From contig OY740767.1 in the NCBI GenBank assembly GCA_963513935.1, positions 78,976,060 to 79,040,059 on the forward strand: DNA of 64,000 bases. The letters are read 5' to 3'. This document shows positions 11,959 through 23,309 of this stretch, piece after piece (position 1 is the first letter of the stretch; every line of letters starts with the position of its first letter). The translations under genes and the position numbers were made by a program. The notes below the pieces were generated by a model. That model was not told the DNA's origin and ran no database searches. It was given only the letters and a program-made list of their open reading frames with translations. Origin of the DNA: Aphrophora alni. Taxonomy: Eukaryota > Arthropoda > Insecta > Hemiptera > Aphrophoridae.

Positions 11959-13195
11959 AAATAGGTAAAAAATGGGCCTTGAATCGAAAAGTCTAAAACT
12001 GTACAAAAAGCTGAAAATCAGTCTAAAAATCGACCTAAAACGTGAAAATGTATCAAAAATCAGTCAAAACTGTCTATGAAACAAAATTATACATCAATAA
12101 TGTACTATGAAATGTGAAAATCAGTCAAAAGCCGCCCTGAAATGTGAATATCGATCAAAATCTGGTGATAGAAAGTAAAAATAATTTAGAAACTGGCCTT
12201 GAAAAGGTCGGTCTAAAACTGGCTATTAAACATGATTACCAGTCAAAAACGGCCATATAATGTAAAAATCAGTCAAAAACTGCCGAAAAGGGCCCAAAAT
12301 GAGCCCCTAAAAATGATCCCAAAAACGGCTTTAAAATGATCACCTAAAAATGAGCCTTTTAAAGTACCAACAAAGGGTCGAAAATGAGCCCAAAAAGGTG
12401 AAAATCAATCTAAAACTCGACTTAAAACTGGCTATGATACATGAATATAGCCTACGTCAATAATGGGTTATTAAAAGTGAAAATCAGTCCAAAGCTGGCA
12501 TTGAAATGTGAATATCTATCAAAATCTGGGGATATAAAAATAAAATCAGTCAAAAACTGGCCTTGACAAGGTCGGTCTAAAACTGGAAATTAAACATGAA
12601 TATCAGTCAAAACTGGCCATAAAATGTAAAAACCAGTCCAAAACTGGCCAAATGAACCCCAAAAAGGGCCCTAACATTGAGCTCAAAGTGATCCCCACAT
12701 TGAGCCCAAAAAGGGCCTAAAAATGAGCTCCTAACAAAGAGCCTTAAAAAGGGCCCAAAAATGATACCAAAAAGGGGTCGAAAATGAGCCCCTTAAAATG
12801 AGCCAAAAAAGGTGAAAATCAGTCTAAAACTGGACTTAAAACGTAAATATCATATAAAACTGGCTACGGAACATGAGTATATGTCAGTAATGGACTATGA
12901 AACGTGAATATCGATCAAAACCTTGTGCAAGAAGGTTTCATTCAGTCTGAAACTGGCCTTGAAAAGGTCGGTCCAAAACTGGCTATTAAACATGATTATC
13001 AGTCAAAAACTAGCCTTAAAATGTAAAAGTCCCTAAAAAGGGCCCGAAAATGAGGCTAAAAAGTGTAAAAAAGAGCCAACAAAAGGGCCCAAAATGAGCC
13101 CCTAAAAATAAGCCCAAAAAAGGTCTTAAAAATTTAAAACGTAAAAATCTATCTAAAATCGGTCAAATCTGGCCATGAAACATGATTGAACCGCC
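11959..13195. repeat. degenerate A-rich satellite array, right part
   Basis: Same two unit families as 6795-10080 (aaaactggcc/tgaaaatcagtc and gagcccaaaaagggcc). Its first unit completes the one interrupted at 10080. It ends around 13195 in 'ggccatgaaacatgattgaacc'. Confidence 0.85.
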
Positions 13196-13242
13196 TACGA
13201 AGCCAGGAGAATCATAAAAAATTATAATTGAGGTGAAAAACC

Positions 13243-13266
13243 GGGGGTACTGGGGAGGGGATGGGG
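13243..13266 (+). other. predicted G-quadruplex
   Basis: Four G-runs of at least four bases sit within 24 bp (GGGGG, GGGG, GGGG, GGGG with loops tact, a, at). This satisfies a strict quadruplex pattern on the plus strand, and a short C-rich complement (cctcccc) follows. It lies at the right edge of the satellite. Confidence 0.6.
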
Positions 13267-13400
13267 AACCTCCCCGCATTGTAGTATTTAGAATTTAAAT
13301 GTTTTAAAATATTTAATATATTATAGTGGTTGTTTGGTAGTGAATGTATTGTGTTACGTTCTTTCTTTATAGTGTATTGTGTAATCGTTATATAAACATT

Positions 13401-13461
13401 ATGCCCCCAATTTTAGTAATTCTTGCTCGAGGTGTTGAAGAGGACGGATATAGGGTAAGTA

Positions 13462-13500
<39 letters not shown>

Positions 13501-13750
13501 GGCTGTCTAGTAATTTTTTGTGAAAGAACGTTGCATCCTTCACAAAAGAAATTACATGCAAAAGCGTCTGTAGTGTGCTTTATAAGTTAGGTAAACTATT
13601 AATTTTAAGTCAGTCTTCGTCGAGCTGCTGAATAGGACGGAACAAGGGTAAGTCTAGATAATTACAAAAATGGCTGTCTAGTAATTTCTTCTGTGAAAGA
13701 ACGTGGCATCCTTCACAAAAGAAATTACATGCAGAGGTGTGTGTAGTGTT

Positions 13751-13819
<69 letters not shown>

Positions 13820-13980
13820 AGGTTAACTATTAATTTTAGTCAGTCTTTGTCGAGCTGCTGAAGACGACGAAACAAGGGTAAGTCTATATAATTACAAAAA
13901 TGGCAGTCTAGTAATTTCTTCTGTGAAAGAACGTGGCATTCTTCACAAAAGAAATTACATGCAGAGGTGTCTGTAGTGTT

Positions 13981-14041
<61 letters not shown>

Positions 14042-14140
14042 TATATATATATGTTAAAAAATATATATATGTTAGGTAAACTATTAATTTTAGTCAGTCT
14101 TGCTCGAGCTGGCGAGGAGGACTGATCTAGGGTAAGTAGC
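13401..14140 (+). repeat. tandem array of 38-nt exon-like units with splice signals
   Basis: Four copies of a unit begin at 13421, 13614, 13844 and 14098. Each contains an acceptor-like ctattaattttag, a 38-nt block (tcagtctttgtcgagctgct and onwards) and the exact donor ggGTAAGT. The blocks are 13610-13647, 13840-13877 and 14094-14131. The first copy differs: ATG at 13401 opens 18 codons (MPPILVILARGVEEDGYR) to its donor at 13455. Three complete units then carry a hairpin, gtaatttctt...aagaaattac extended by tgtgaa/ttcaca around a 14-nt loop, followed by a variable TA tract that explains the uneven spacing (193, 230, 254). This looks like tandem duplication of a micro-exon with its intron. The encoded product is unknown and two of the later copies contain in-frame stops. 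Confidence 0.6.
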
Positions 14141-14228
14141 TTATGACGAAGTATTGTGTGACGTAAAGGCTATCTGGGCTCAAGTAAACGTTTATGCGGC
14201 TATGTGTCCTGGTCTCAAGTGTCCAAAT

Positions 14229-14288
14229 TGACGTTATTTCCGGTAACGTCATTGTGACTGCATAGTGACGTCACAGGAAGTGACGTCA
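14229..14288. promoter_or_regulatory. cluster of CRE/ATF-type motifs
   Basis: Two perfect TGACGTCA palindromes (14266-14273, 14281-14288) lie next to TGACGTTA (14229-14236) and TAACGTCA (14244-14251), all within 60 bp of unusually GC-rich sequence. CREB/ATF family proteins bind this palindrome. The block continues to about 14350 with two copies of gggcccaggtggcc. No downstream gene start is recognised. Confidence 0.4.
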
Positions 14289-14479
14289 ATCGTCGCTCAA
14301 GTGGTCCGGGGCCCAGGTGGCCCAAACGGGTCTGGGCCCAGGTGGCCTAGCATCTACTGCTAGTAATTTTATGTTTGTGTTTTTCGCTTTTATGTTCTTC
14401 TTATACACTTGATAACGAGGGTTGATTTATATTCTCGAAACATCGTATCATAATTTGTTTCGGCAAATTTCGAGTCGGT

Positions 14480-14746
14480 TCTTGTTAGGTTCATACTTTG
14501 TTTAGCCGAAGAGATATGTTCTTTGAACCTTTTTTTTTAATGACCTTCTGTTTGTCCTGTATATATTTTCGGACAATCGTTACAAGATAACTGGTATACT
14601 CCTGTGTCTTAAAATTTGTTCTTCAATTTTCATTTATTGTTTAGGTAACCCCGCAAATTATTTTTTGTTTTATATGTGACATTGAATTTATGTTTGTTAA
14701 AGTTATTCCCAACTCCCAAGTATGTGTTCAAGCGCTTTGCAAAAAT
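14480..14746 (-). pseudogene. PLE GIY-YIG endonuclease fragment (broken)
   Basis: Reading the minus strand gives the conserved PLE linker (TYKTKNNL), the GIY-type start (GVYQLSC), a CxxC knuckle (CNDCPKIY) and YTGQT...KKRFKEHI, the pattern around the catalytic Tyr and Arg of GIY-YIG nucleases. In-frame stops follow NNK, NKF and EGH. It pairs with the plus-strand C-terminal fragment at 14857-15036 of the same element type. Confidence 0.65.
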
Positions 14747-14856
14747 TAAATATTAAATATTTGTCTTTATTATGTTGTGATAGTTCTTTGATTTTGTATT
14801 TCCGAACACATCATCCTAAATAACCATAGTTACTCCTGCATAGATAAGTCCCTAAC

Positions 14857-15036
14857 AATATTACATCGTTGTAAAAAGGAAAGTTCATGAATGCGTTAGA
14901 ACAGTTTGAAATATAAAAGGAATATAAAACAGATAGTAACATTTTGCTGAATGAAAAATTGAAATTTGATTCTAATGCATTGAACGACATTGTATTTACA
15001 AAGTTAGACAAGACATTATCCAGTACCGATGATTAA
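14857..15036 (+). pseudogene. PLE protein C-terminal fragment (broken)
   Basis: The conserved 'LEQFEIYK...N.LLNEKL.F.S..L.D' tail of PLE proteins is recognisable. Compare the intact copy at 40.9 kb, which reads NAKEEFEIYR and ILNDKLSFQSHQLYDTAL. A one-base frameshift after ILHRCKK and a stop in place of the Tyr codon break it. Confidence 0.6.
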
Positions 15037-15204
15037 ATCATGCAGTACGTACCGGGACATCTAATAATCATGTCGACTCATGAGTCACGTTTTAATTTAA
15101 TTTATTAAATATTCTATTCAAATCAGTGTTTGTTTTTTTGTTAATAGTGTAACTATGTTTTTTTTAGTGTTCCATGACAACGGAGGAGCTTCTCCAATAA
15201 TAAA

Positions 15205-15240
15205 CTTGATAATGGCTAAATTGCCGAAACTGCCGTCGTA
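15205..15240 (+). ncRNA. hammerhead-like motif, degenerate
   Basis: cttgataa is followed by an imperfect stem (tggc/gcc), GAAAC and GCC-GUC with a small stem III and GUC cleavage triplet. The first core strand departs from CUGANGA (an extra U and G8 changed to A). Its position just after a PLE C-terminus supports the assignment. The motif at 14408-14449 has a similar first strand with a cgag/ctcg stem. Confidence 0.35.
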
Positions 15241-15639
15241 TAAAAAAAAAATGCATTAGATACTTTTCATAAACACTAAAGAATTCGCAATGAAATAATA
15301 GATAAACTACTCTAATATAATTAGTGTTATTAGAAGATGAATCTTTTAGATTGATCGTAGCGCCTTTAGGAATGAAGTCCACAAAGAAAACTTTTTACTA
15401 GAACCGAAACACTGTAAACATGATTTTTTTGGTTTAGACGGACTCTTTTAATTGCATTCTCTATATTTCTTAAATAAAATTTCAAGAGTATTTAACATAA
15501 TATGATTCGAAAAATAAATGCAAGGAATGTTGACTCCTCTGGTATATCTATTCTCTCTTGCATCATGGAACGAATCTTTATTAAGCACTTACCCAACTAT
15601 TACCAACGTGATTCATAATGGCAACTACATGCTATAATG

Positions 15640-16430
15640 TTATTCCTCAAGTTCAAGAGACACAACACTTATACTAATTATAGCCTGGAATTCCAACGAG
15701 CTATTACAACATAGGCATGGATTAACATATTATCTTGACAGTAAAAAAATAATAGTACACCTTATTTCAGAGACTCATTTCAATAATGAATATTTATAAA
15801 ATAATAGGATATCGTGTATCATACCATTCACAGTTTAAATAAAGCTAGTTGGAAGACGTGCTGTCATTATAACAAAAATCATTAATCATAGGAAGATAAC
15901 TGACGTAATGAAAAGAGAATTAAGGCAACGTTATTAAAAATAAAATTTAAATATAACTATATAACATTAACAGTAATAAATCAGCCAACAAGCTATGCAG
16001 TTAAGAAAGCCTAAATTGAATAGGTGAAAACTTCATCGTGTTAGGTGACTTTAATGCAAAATACAAATATTCGGGGACTAAATTTATCTCCCCCTTAAGG
16101 AAAATAATTAGAGTCGCAAAAAAGTTTAAATTTCAATTATTGTGTAAGTCTAAATATTGGCCTATTGATATACATTTTTGTCATATCCAGACGATCACTA
16201 CTAATTATAATGAAATTGAAGGAATGCAAGACCTTTAAACTGATCACATATTTATTATTCTTACTGTGGGTAACAATGTTTACAAGAAACAAAAATCTTC
16301 CACTTTAGTCAAGAATAGTATACACTTGGTTCGTTATCTAGAGACAATTATTTTGTAACACCGCTTAAAACCATGAAACAGTTCGTTTTTGAAGATCTTA
16401 ATGTTGATAGTAACATTCAAAGGGCTGCTT
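15640..16430 (+). mobile_element. jockey-like LINE relic, APE endonuclease domain
   Basis: Fragments in shifted frames follow the order of a jockey/I-type ORF2 endonuclease. LISETHF (15761-15781) contains the catalytic Glu motif. GDFNAK (from 16044) is the GDFN motif, followed by a region ending YNEIEGMQDL, a stop, then TDHI (from 16239), which takes the place of the usual SDH motif. The frame continues LTVGNNVYKKQ toward the linker. Frameshifts separate the blocks and several stops occur. No reverse transcriptase domain is found downstream, so the copy is truncated and ancient. Confidence 0.6.
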
Positions 16431-17192
16431 GAATAGTTTAGACGACTGAAGTTATAATGTAGTCTAATCGAAATTAAAACAATAATACATTTATTTGCAA
16501 TCATTTACAACACGTTTAATTGAAATATAAAAATGTGTTTGTGAAAATAACTTTAATTCGAAATTTGATTACGCAATCAATTAAATAGAAACAGTCAATA
16601 AACTAATACATATTATCAAAAACTATTTAGAATGAAATTCAATTAAAGTTCAGTTCTTCATTTAGACATAATAATACTTGGATGAAAATATATATTCAAA
16701 TTAACCAACATTATACGTTCACTTTTTATATTTAATTTGAAGTTGATAGATGGGCGATAGCAAGCTCAGTTTCAGCCTTTAGGGAGGTGTTTTAGAGGGT
16801 TAATTACCACAGAATTATAATTCACACCGTCTATATTTGAGTGTAGTATTTATATGAATAATCAATTCCGAAACCATCATAATTATTGCTACCATAATGA
16901 GAAAATGCATTTTATGATAAAGTTTGAAAAGTATTAAAGATTTTATATTATATCTTTAGGCGTGTAAAATATAACAAAGTTTTGTATGCATAATTGATTA
17001 CGGACTCAAACTTCAAGTGGATTGAATTAACGAGATGATGTGAAACTTTTAATTAAGGATTAAGGTTGTTTATCATGCCAAAGAAAATTCGCTTTAGAGT
17101 ATAAAGTTAAGTAATAAATATCTGACCCTGTGAAAATAATATCTGTATAAACTTTACTCTTATAAGCGGATAATAGTTTATTATCTGGAAAA

Positions 17193-17268
<76 letters not shown>

Positions 17269-18575
17269 CATTAACACCAATCTCTTTTTAATGTCAACAC
17301 TTACGTTATGCCCAACATTCTGTGAGATCTAGAGTATGACATCACGGGCGATAGAGGATTTGATAACAATATATTTCAAAATACATATATTATTATATTT
17401 GGAGTATAGAAGTTGTAATATAATGAAGTAATTTCAAATGCTACAGTGGTAATGACATCTTTTTAATGACTGTGGGATTTATGGAACCTTGACTCAAGTT
17501 TACCACTCATGATTTTGCATTAAAATATGGGAATGGCCTCTTACTTTATCTCATTGAATAATTTTTGTTTAACCATAAATACTTAGTAATTTTCATTATT
17601 TTTTATATAACAAATTGTGATTGGCCTATAATTAATTAATTAATTATTTTTGTTCAAACAACTTAGGTTTCAATTGACTATGTTTTGTTCCCTTACTGTA
17701 TTTTAAATTATTTCCTATTAAATTCTTATCTTAACTGTCCATAATTAAATTTTCAATTCTTCCATCCAATGAATGTTATTTCTCAGAATTTTGTACATAT
17801 CTCAAACCATTTGACCGAACCAAAACGTATAAATTAACAAAAACAACCTCATTCTAAAAAATCTAAGTGAAGGATTTTATGGTAAACATTAAACCGGATT
17901 ATGATCGATGTACCAAACAAATAAATATCCTAAAATATTTCTGTCATAAATATACGGGAAGGGGAGAATGTTATGTAGTTAGATATATAAAATCTTATGA
18001 GTTATTTTTTTATTTCTTTTTTTGGTTACTGATATCTGCAGTGATATCTGATATCTGCATTAATTAGGGATTACTAGAGATATCTAGAGATTACTAGAGA
18101 TATTAGGGATTTAACACTGTATTTTCTTCCTTGTACGTGTAGTGTAAATGTATAGACAATATCTTCATTAGGTGGTTAAAGATAGGAGAAATAAGGGTTG
18201 ATGATTGGGTGGTTTTTCCAGAAAACACTTAACCTTTTCAAAATATAATATTAAAACAGAGGTTTTATTTAAAAAAACAGTACTCCATGAGAATGATATA
18301 TATATATATATATATTATAGGAAGGGTTGTTTGTATGTAAGGCTAAGAAGATAGACAGGGAAACCCTTCTTTATTAAAAGACTTGTTATTTTAATGCTCA
18401 TACTTTTTTATAACAAATGACAAGTACCGTGGGTTTTACGCCTGAATGAATAAGATAAAGGTTTAAAGTTTAGCCCAATGAAATATAACATTTGCTAATT
18501 TAAGTCATAATTTTCTCTTCTGAAACTATTTATTAGACCTATATCTGCACTTGTAATAATAAACAGTTCATAATA
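16431..18575. other. intergenic, microsatellites only
   Basis: Contains a TA tract (17194-17263), a shorter one near 18298-18315, and a clump of tgatatctg/gagatatctagagattac repeats at 18030-18110. No gene is recognised. Confidence 0.5.
17194..17263. repeat. (TA)n microsatellite
   Basis: About 35 TA dinucleotides without interruption. Confidence 0.95.
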
Positions 18576-19085
18576 CAAGGGGCGGCAAAAGTCCGTTAAC
18601 CGTAAATGCAGCTTAGCTATAACTTGTATTTTACATAAGTATAACAGTATTATTTTAATTTACCTGTTAGATAAACTGTTTCATTATCTTATACACTTTT
18701 GTCACCTTTTCACCACTTATTAGGAAATGTTGTTGTATAATTGTGGTGTGAAGAAAGCATCAAAGTGTCCCGCTATTAACTCTTTTAAATGTTCTAAACT
18801 TTGAGGTTTCACGGAAAACACGTTATCTTTTAACAGTCCCCACATACCACAATCGCACGGAGTTAAGTCCGGAGAACTTGAAGGCCACTCAATAGTTCCT
18901 CTTCTGCCTATCTTTTCCGTGAAGATATCATTAAAAAGGGTCGAACATAGAGGCCGTAGTGAGCAGGTGCTCCGTCTTGCTGCCAAATAATCGAACGTCG
19001 ACGCAACTCTCAAAAAACGAGGCTGTTTTGCATCTCAAAAAACATTTCATGTATCATTTCCAAGTAAGTAACGCCAAAACACTGA
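18576..19085 (-). pseudogene. Tc1/mariner-clan DDE transposase relic
   Basis: The minus strand reads VTYLEMIHEMFFEMQNS, a stop, then SIIWQQDGAPAHYGL and, after a one-base frameshift, IGRRGTIEWPSSSPDLTPCD, GMWGLLKDNVF and a C-terminal tail ending at TAA near 18720. 'QQDGAPAH' holds the second catalytic Asp and 'EWP..SPDLTP.D' the third acidic motif of the IS630-Tc1-mariner superfamily, in the insect lineage with IGRRG..EWP. The N-terminal DNA-binding part is absent. Downstream on the minus strand, around 18576-18600, ggggcggcaaaagtccg probably marks the element's terminal inverted repeat. It resembles the terminus of the MITE at 30048 (ggtggtaataaagtccg). The copy is inactive: one stop, one frameshift, 5' truncated. 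Confidence 0.7.
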
Positions 19086-21984
19086 GTTATTAAATAATTA
19101 TTTTCTAAAAGGTATCTTTAGCACGATAGAAATATTTTGCAAATCAAAATTATGTAGTTGTTCAATACAGTCATTAATTTTATTTTAAGTTCCGCTAAAG
19201 ATTGTACCGCTAGAAGTTCAAAGATTTTTAAACTAATACAACAAATGTTGCAAGTTGCTTTTATAACTGCGACGTATCAATCACTCTTAAAGTTATCTGA
19301 AATCTTTTTAAATCATGATAATAGGATCGCAATTTACACAATAAAATAACATTTGAAACACGCAAGATATAATTTGAAACAACATAATTTACATATTTGA
19401 TTACAACAAATTACCTATAATTTTAAAATACACAAATTACAAAAAAAGAATATTAATTATAGATATTTACTTGCTTGTTACTACAAATCACAAACGATTG
19501 TCTCTTCTCTCCGTACTATACTATTTAAAACATGGTAACCAAATCTCAAATTGTATCCATGCATTAAAATCAATGTATTTCGTATAGATCTAATTTATCT
19601 CTATACATAAAACCGTATTTTAAATAGACACACCTTCTATACTTAAACCGTATATATTTATTATGATAGACACAAATGAATTCACCTGAACAGTTAAAAA
19701 CGTAATAAAAAAAATAGCAGGCTTGACTTTCACTTGACAATGTTTATTTTTGATATATAGATACCTTTGAGAAGCATTTCCTTAGTAAGAAACGTTGCAT
19801 GTTCTCTTCTAAACGTATAAAGTAAAGCTAGTTCGATTACTTTGAACTGTTTCATTTCTACAATTATGAAGGAAAATGTATCAAAAAATATCGTGTTGAC
19901 AGCTAAAACAGGTTTCATGCGTGAATTAAAATTGAATATGGAACTAAACTCTGATAGAACTGAATTCAATATTAAGAGAGGACTTTTGAAACCTTTCGAG
20001 ATTATTTTCGTGGACATTTAAACAATTATGTTTAAATATATTATTAAATTAATTGAAAACGTATGACTTCTAGATTTGAAGTATATTAAATATTTCTAGA
20101 TTTGCATTGAAAGAAGCTAAGTGTGGATTACTCTTAATTTTTTAATAACATATTGACCATAGTGAAATATTTCTATTTATTAGGCTTTAATTATTGCATT
20201 GGGTTTACGTTAGAACAATTTAAATCCAAAATATTTTAGTTTGCTTTCGAGAATGTTGATATGTTTGTACTTGATATGTTTTAAAAACCAATATTTTCCA
20301 CTATTATAGAAATTCTCAGAATTCTTGAAACAGAATTTCCATAATCGTGGGATCGTGTTTTACTTCTTTTTTTTTTTAATATTAGTACGTCGACATTTGT
20401 TATTAAGTCTCCGTTCCAGCCAATATGGATATAAAAAATGTATCAAAATTAATGTTGAATTGGGATTGATCTGTTTTGAATAGGAGTAAACTGCATTAGT
20501 ATGAACACAACAGAATTTATGAATGGTTTTTTTTAACTAATGAAAGCTAGTTATTAGTTAAACAGTTAGTAAATAAAGTAGAATCGCACTGGTAGCATCT
20601 GTACCTTAATTAGGTATTCCATTAGTCTGCTTGAAAATGTTTCATGATACTTGTTAATGATTTCAATTTTCCCATTACATATACCGGATGAAACAACAGT
20701 GTTTAACAGTAATATATTAAGGGTCTCTGATTGATAAATACACACATAAATCGTGAAATATAAACTAATTTAATATTGTTCAAACTTTGTAGGTTAATAT
20801 AATATGACAACAAAAATCATGCTGAAGAAATAAATTATTACGAAAGTTTGTTCAAAACTTTAATTAAAAGTTGGAATAGTAAATAAAACTCTTGCATAAA
20901 AAAAAGACAAAAACAGTTTTCACTGCAAAAAAAGAATAAAATAATTAATTTATTAATTAGATGTCTTTGTTTGAGATTCTTTTCTCTGTACTGCAATATT
21001 CTATATTCCTTCGAAAGCTTATACATTCTGAAATATTAGTTTTTGAATGTTACTACTTCAATAGTTTTAGTAGAAAAGGTAGATGTTAAATATAATACTT
21101 TTATTTATTTATCACAGTACACCTGTTTCATAATTTTAGATAGAGAATTCCAAGTAACTTGAACTAAATATATCTTATAATAGGTATCATCCATTTAATC
21201 ACTTCAAAAACTATGTAATACCAATTACTTCGGTTAGGTTAACTACCATGTTTTGATGTCAATATTATATTACTTCGTTTGAAATTTATAAATGAACAAA
21301 TTCAGTTGCAAAGGAAGTGTGCAATAATCATTTATTAGTGAAAAACTAAAATCTTAGGTTAACTGATAATTCAATGATTTTTTTTTTTTACCAAGTGTAC
21401 CACGACTGATTTACTTAATTGTATAAATAATAAATTTTATTTTAATAAACAACCCCAAATATTTACAGGTATAAAAAATTATAATTTCATTAACTAATAT
21501 GATATCGAGTCAAGGACCAACAAATATTTGTTTATATGTATATGTAGAGAGCGATCCTAACAAAGCCGATTTTCCATACCTCAAGTTGAAAGAACGATAT
21601 TATTTCTGACTGGTTAGTAAAAAAATAAAATAACCTTCGCACTCATTACAAATAAAAATTCATACAAATACATATGTTGAATCAGAATATTTCTGTACAC
21701 TATGTTTATATGTAATTTTTCAATTTCGTCAACTATTTGTTTATACGGCGGTCATTTGTTGCACTTCTGGTTGTGCTTAGCTTTTAAAATCTATTTTTTT
21801 TTTTAAGTATTTTCATTAATATACCATTTCCTGTGTTTGATGATGATAAATATATGTAATAAATACCAAAACGACATGATATTTTAAGCACCGCTTGAGA
21901 TATAACGTGAGGTATATACAGGCAGGTATTGCAAATGTTTAATGGAAAATTTAAAAAAAATTATAAATATAAACCAAAACATAA
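19086..21984. other. intergenic, no gene supported
   Basis: AT-rich sequence. The longest frames (19730-20017 minus, and an overlapping 66-codon plus frame ending GLLKPFEIIFVDI) are on opposite strands of the same DNA, and neither has splice or promoter support. A strong minus-strand acceptor at 20924 leads to a Leu/Phe-rich 27-codon frame only. Confidence 0.4.
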
Positions 21985-22235
21985 TTCAAGGATAAATAAA
22001 GCAAAAGCTTAAAGTTTCAAATATTTTAATAGTATGAATGAGCTACAATTGTTTCGCCTTGCGGCATCATCGGGCAACTAAAGTTGCATCATCATCAGTT
22101 GCCCGATGATGCCGCAAGGCGAAACAATTGTAGCTCATTCATACTATTAAAATATTTGAAACTTTAAGCTTTTGCTTTATTTATCCTTGAATATGGAGTT
22201 TCAACAAGAAATATCTGCTATTACATTAAAGTTCA
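21985..22235. mobile_element. PLE ends in a perfect 95-bp inverted repeat (family B)
   Basis: 21985-22079 and 22097-22191 are exact reverse complements over 95 bp, separated by 17 bp that includes a partial copy of the arm end (agttgcatcatc). Each arm holds a hammerhead-like core. The right side continues to tatggagtttcaacaag and ctgctattaca, matching 6000-6130. Perfect arms imply recent formation or gene conversion. No coding sequence remains. Confidence 0.65.
22101..22134 (+). ncRNA. hammerhead-like motif, family B, with mirrored minus copy
   Basis: Core CCGAUGA (U4 changed to C), one extra U, a GCC/GGC stem with GCAA tetraloop, GAAAC, loop AAUU and GUA. Stem I is down to two pairs (GC/GC). 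An identical motif lies on the minus strand at 22042-22075. The copy at 5995 keeps the better stem I, this one the better core. Confidence 0.45.
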
Positions 22236-23309
22236 AAACATAATTTTTCTCATGTTTGTAAAATTTAAAGATATTATTATTTTTACATATTGTATTTAGG
22301 CAATTGAAGATACTTAAAACGAGTTTTTAATTTATCTACAAAAACAACCGAGTTATGGCTTATTAAAAATTGAAATTAATTGAACACTAACTGTGACGTG
22401 CTCTACTGCGTTGAGTGAAATATGATATATTATTTAGTATTTGTGATTTAAATTAGGCCAAGATGTATTGGAAATTACGTACAGGAATAGGGTTTTCTAA
22501 AGATCATAAAGTAACGATACGTATTTCCCTATACACAAAGTATTAGAACCTAATGTTACTTTATTTTACATTTTACTATCCAATAATAGAAGTTTTAATG
22601 AATTTCAGAAAACAAACTAATATATTAATTGAAAGATTAAGGCATAAGTTAATAAACGTCAGATGTAAAAAAATTATCATATAAAAGATGAACCATAAAC
22701 ATAAATTTTAAACTATATTACCTATCATTACAAAAAATAACTAAATAAAATAAATGCAATGTATGTTCATTTGTTATGTGTAACTAACTTTATTTTATTA
22801 AGTAAATATATAACACCTTGCTAATGAGCTCTTAAACATAATGTAGTTCGTCTAATATATGTAATTTATTTAAACATGACAGCTGCTGTTTAGATCGGTA
22901 GTAGAGAAATCACTTGAAACCGGTGCTGTGAAATCACCAAAATCCTTATCTAAGTTTGTTCTTTCCCTTAAAATTATAACACTTGTTGGTTTTTGTTTGC
23001 CACATGTAGGTTTTCAAACATTTTTGAAATAGTTTTTATATATTCAGGAATAAAGTGAATGAGTTAATCTTGATTCTGTAGGCTACTGCATAAGTAAGTT
23101 ATTTACAATTCAACAAGTAATTGAATTGAATGAAACCAAGATGATTGTTCATGATGAGAGGTAATAAATCACCTAATTCGCCCCCTTCCATATCTGAATA
23201 TACTGACCTTTCTACTTCAATGCTTGGATCTGGTATAACCAGTAGTATAAATCTAGAATCTAGGTAGTGACAATTTACGGAACACGTGTTTCTAAAAGAG
23301 AGATTGCTT
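22236..23309. other. intergenic, no gene seen
   Basis: AT-rich sequence without recognisable exons until the open frame at 23310. Confidence 0.45.

Larger units (their letters stand above)
14408..15240 (+). mobile_element. PLE relic with inverted endonuclease segment
   Basis: Three parts can be read. (1) 14746-14480 on the minus strand encodes the linker and GIY-YIG core of a PLE protein: FNKHKFNVTYKTKNNLRGYL, then TGVYQLSCNDCPKIYTGQTE and KKRFKEHI, with three stops. (2) 14857-15036 on the plus strand encodes the C-terminus that should follow it: a frame-shifted ILHRCKK, then NALEQFEI (stop) KEYKTDSNILLNEKLKFDS, ending with TAA at 15034. (3) A hammerhead-like motif lies at 15205-15240. The endonuclease segment is therefore inverted relative to the C-terminus, as expected from twin priming during insertion or from a later inversion. 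A second hammerhead-like motif at 14408-14449 marks the left edge. The copy is dead. Confidence 0.7.

Noticed and set aside
13858..13877. ctgaagacgacgaaac in the tandem units looks like a hammerhead core
   Set aside because: There is no room for stem II between the core and gaaac, and other copies do not keep gaaac.
19730..20017. 95-codon minus-strand frame and an overlapping 66-codon plus-strand frame
   Set aside because: Both strands are open over the same DNA and neither has start, splice or promoter support; length is within chance expectation for this composition.
20838..20923. Minus-strand exon behind attctttttttgcag
   Set aside because: Frame is Phe/Leu-rich as expected from AT-rich noncoding DNA; no other support.
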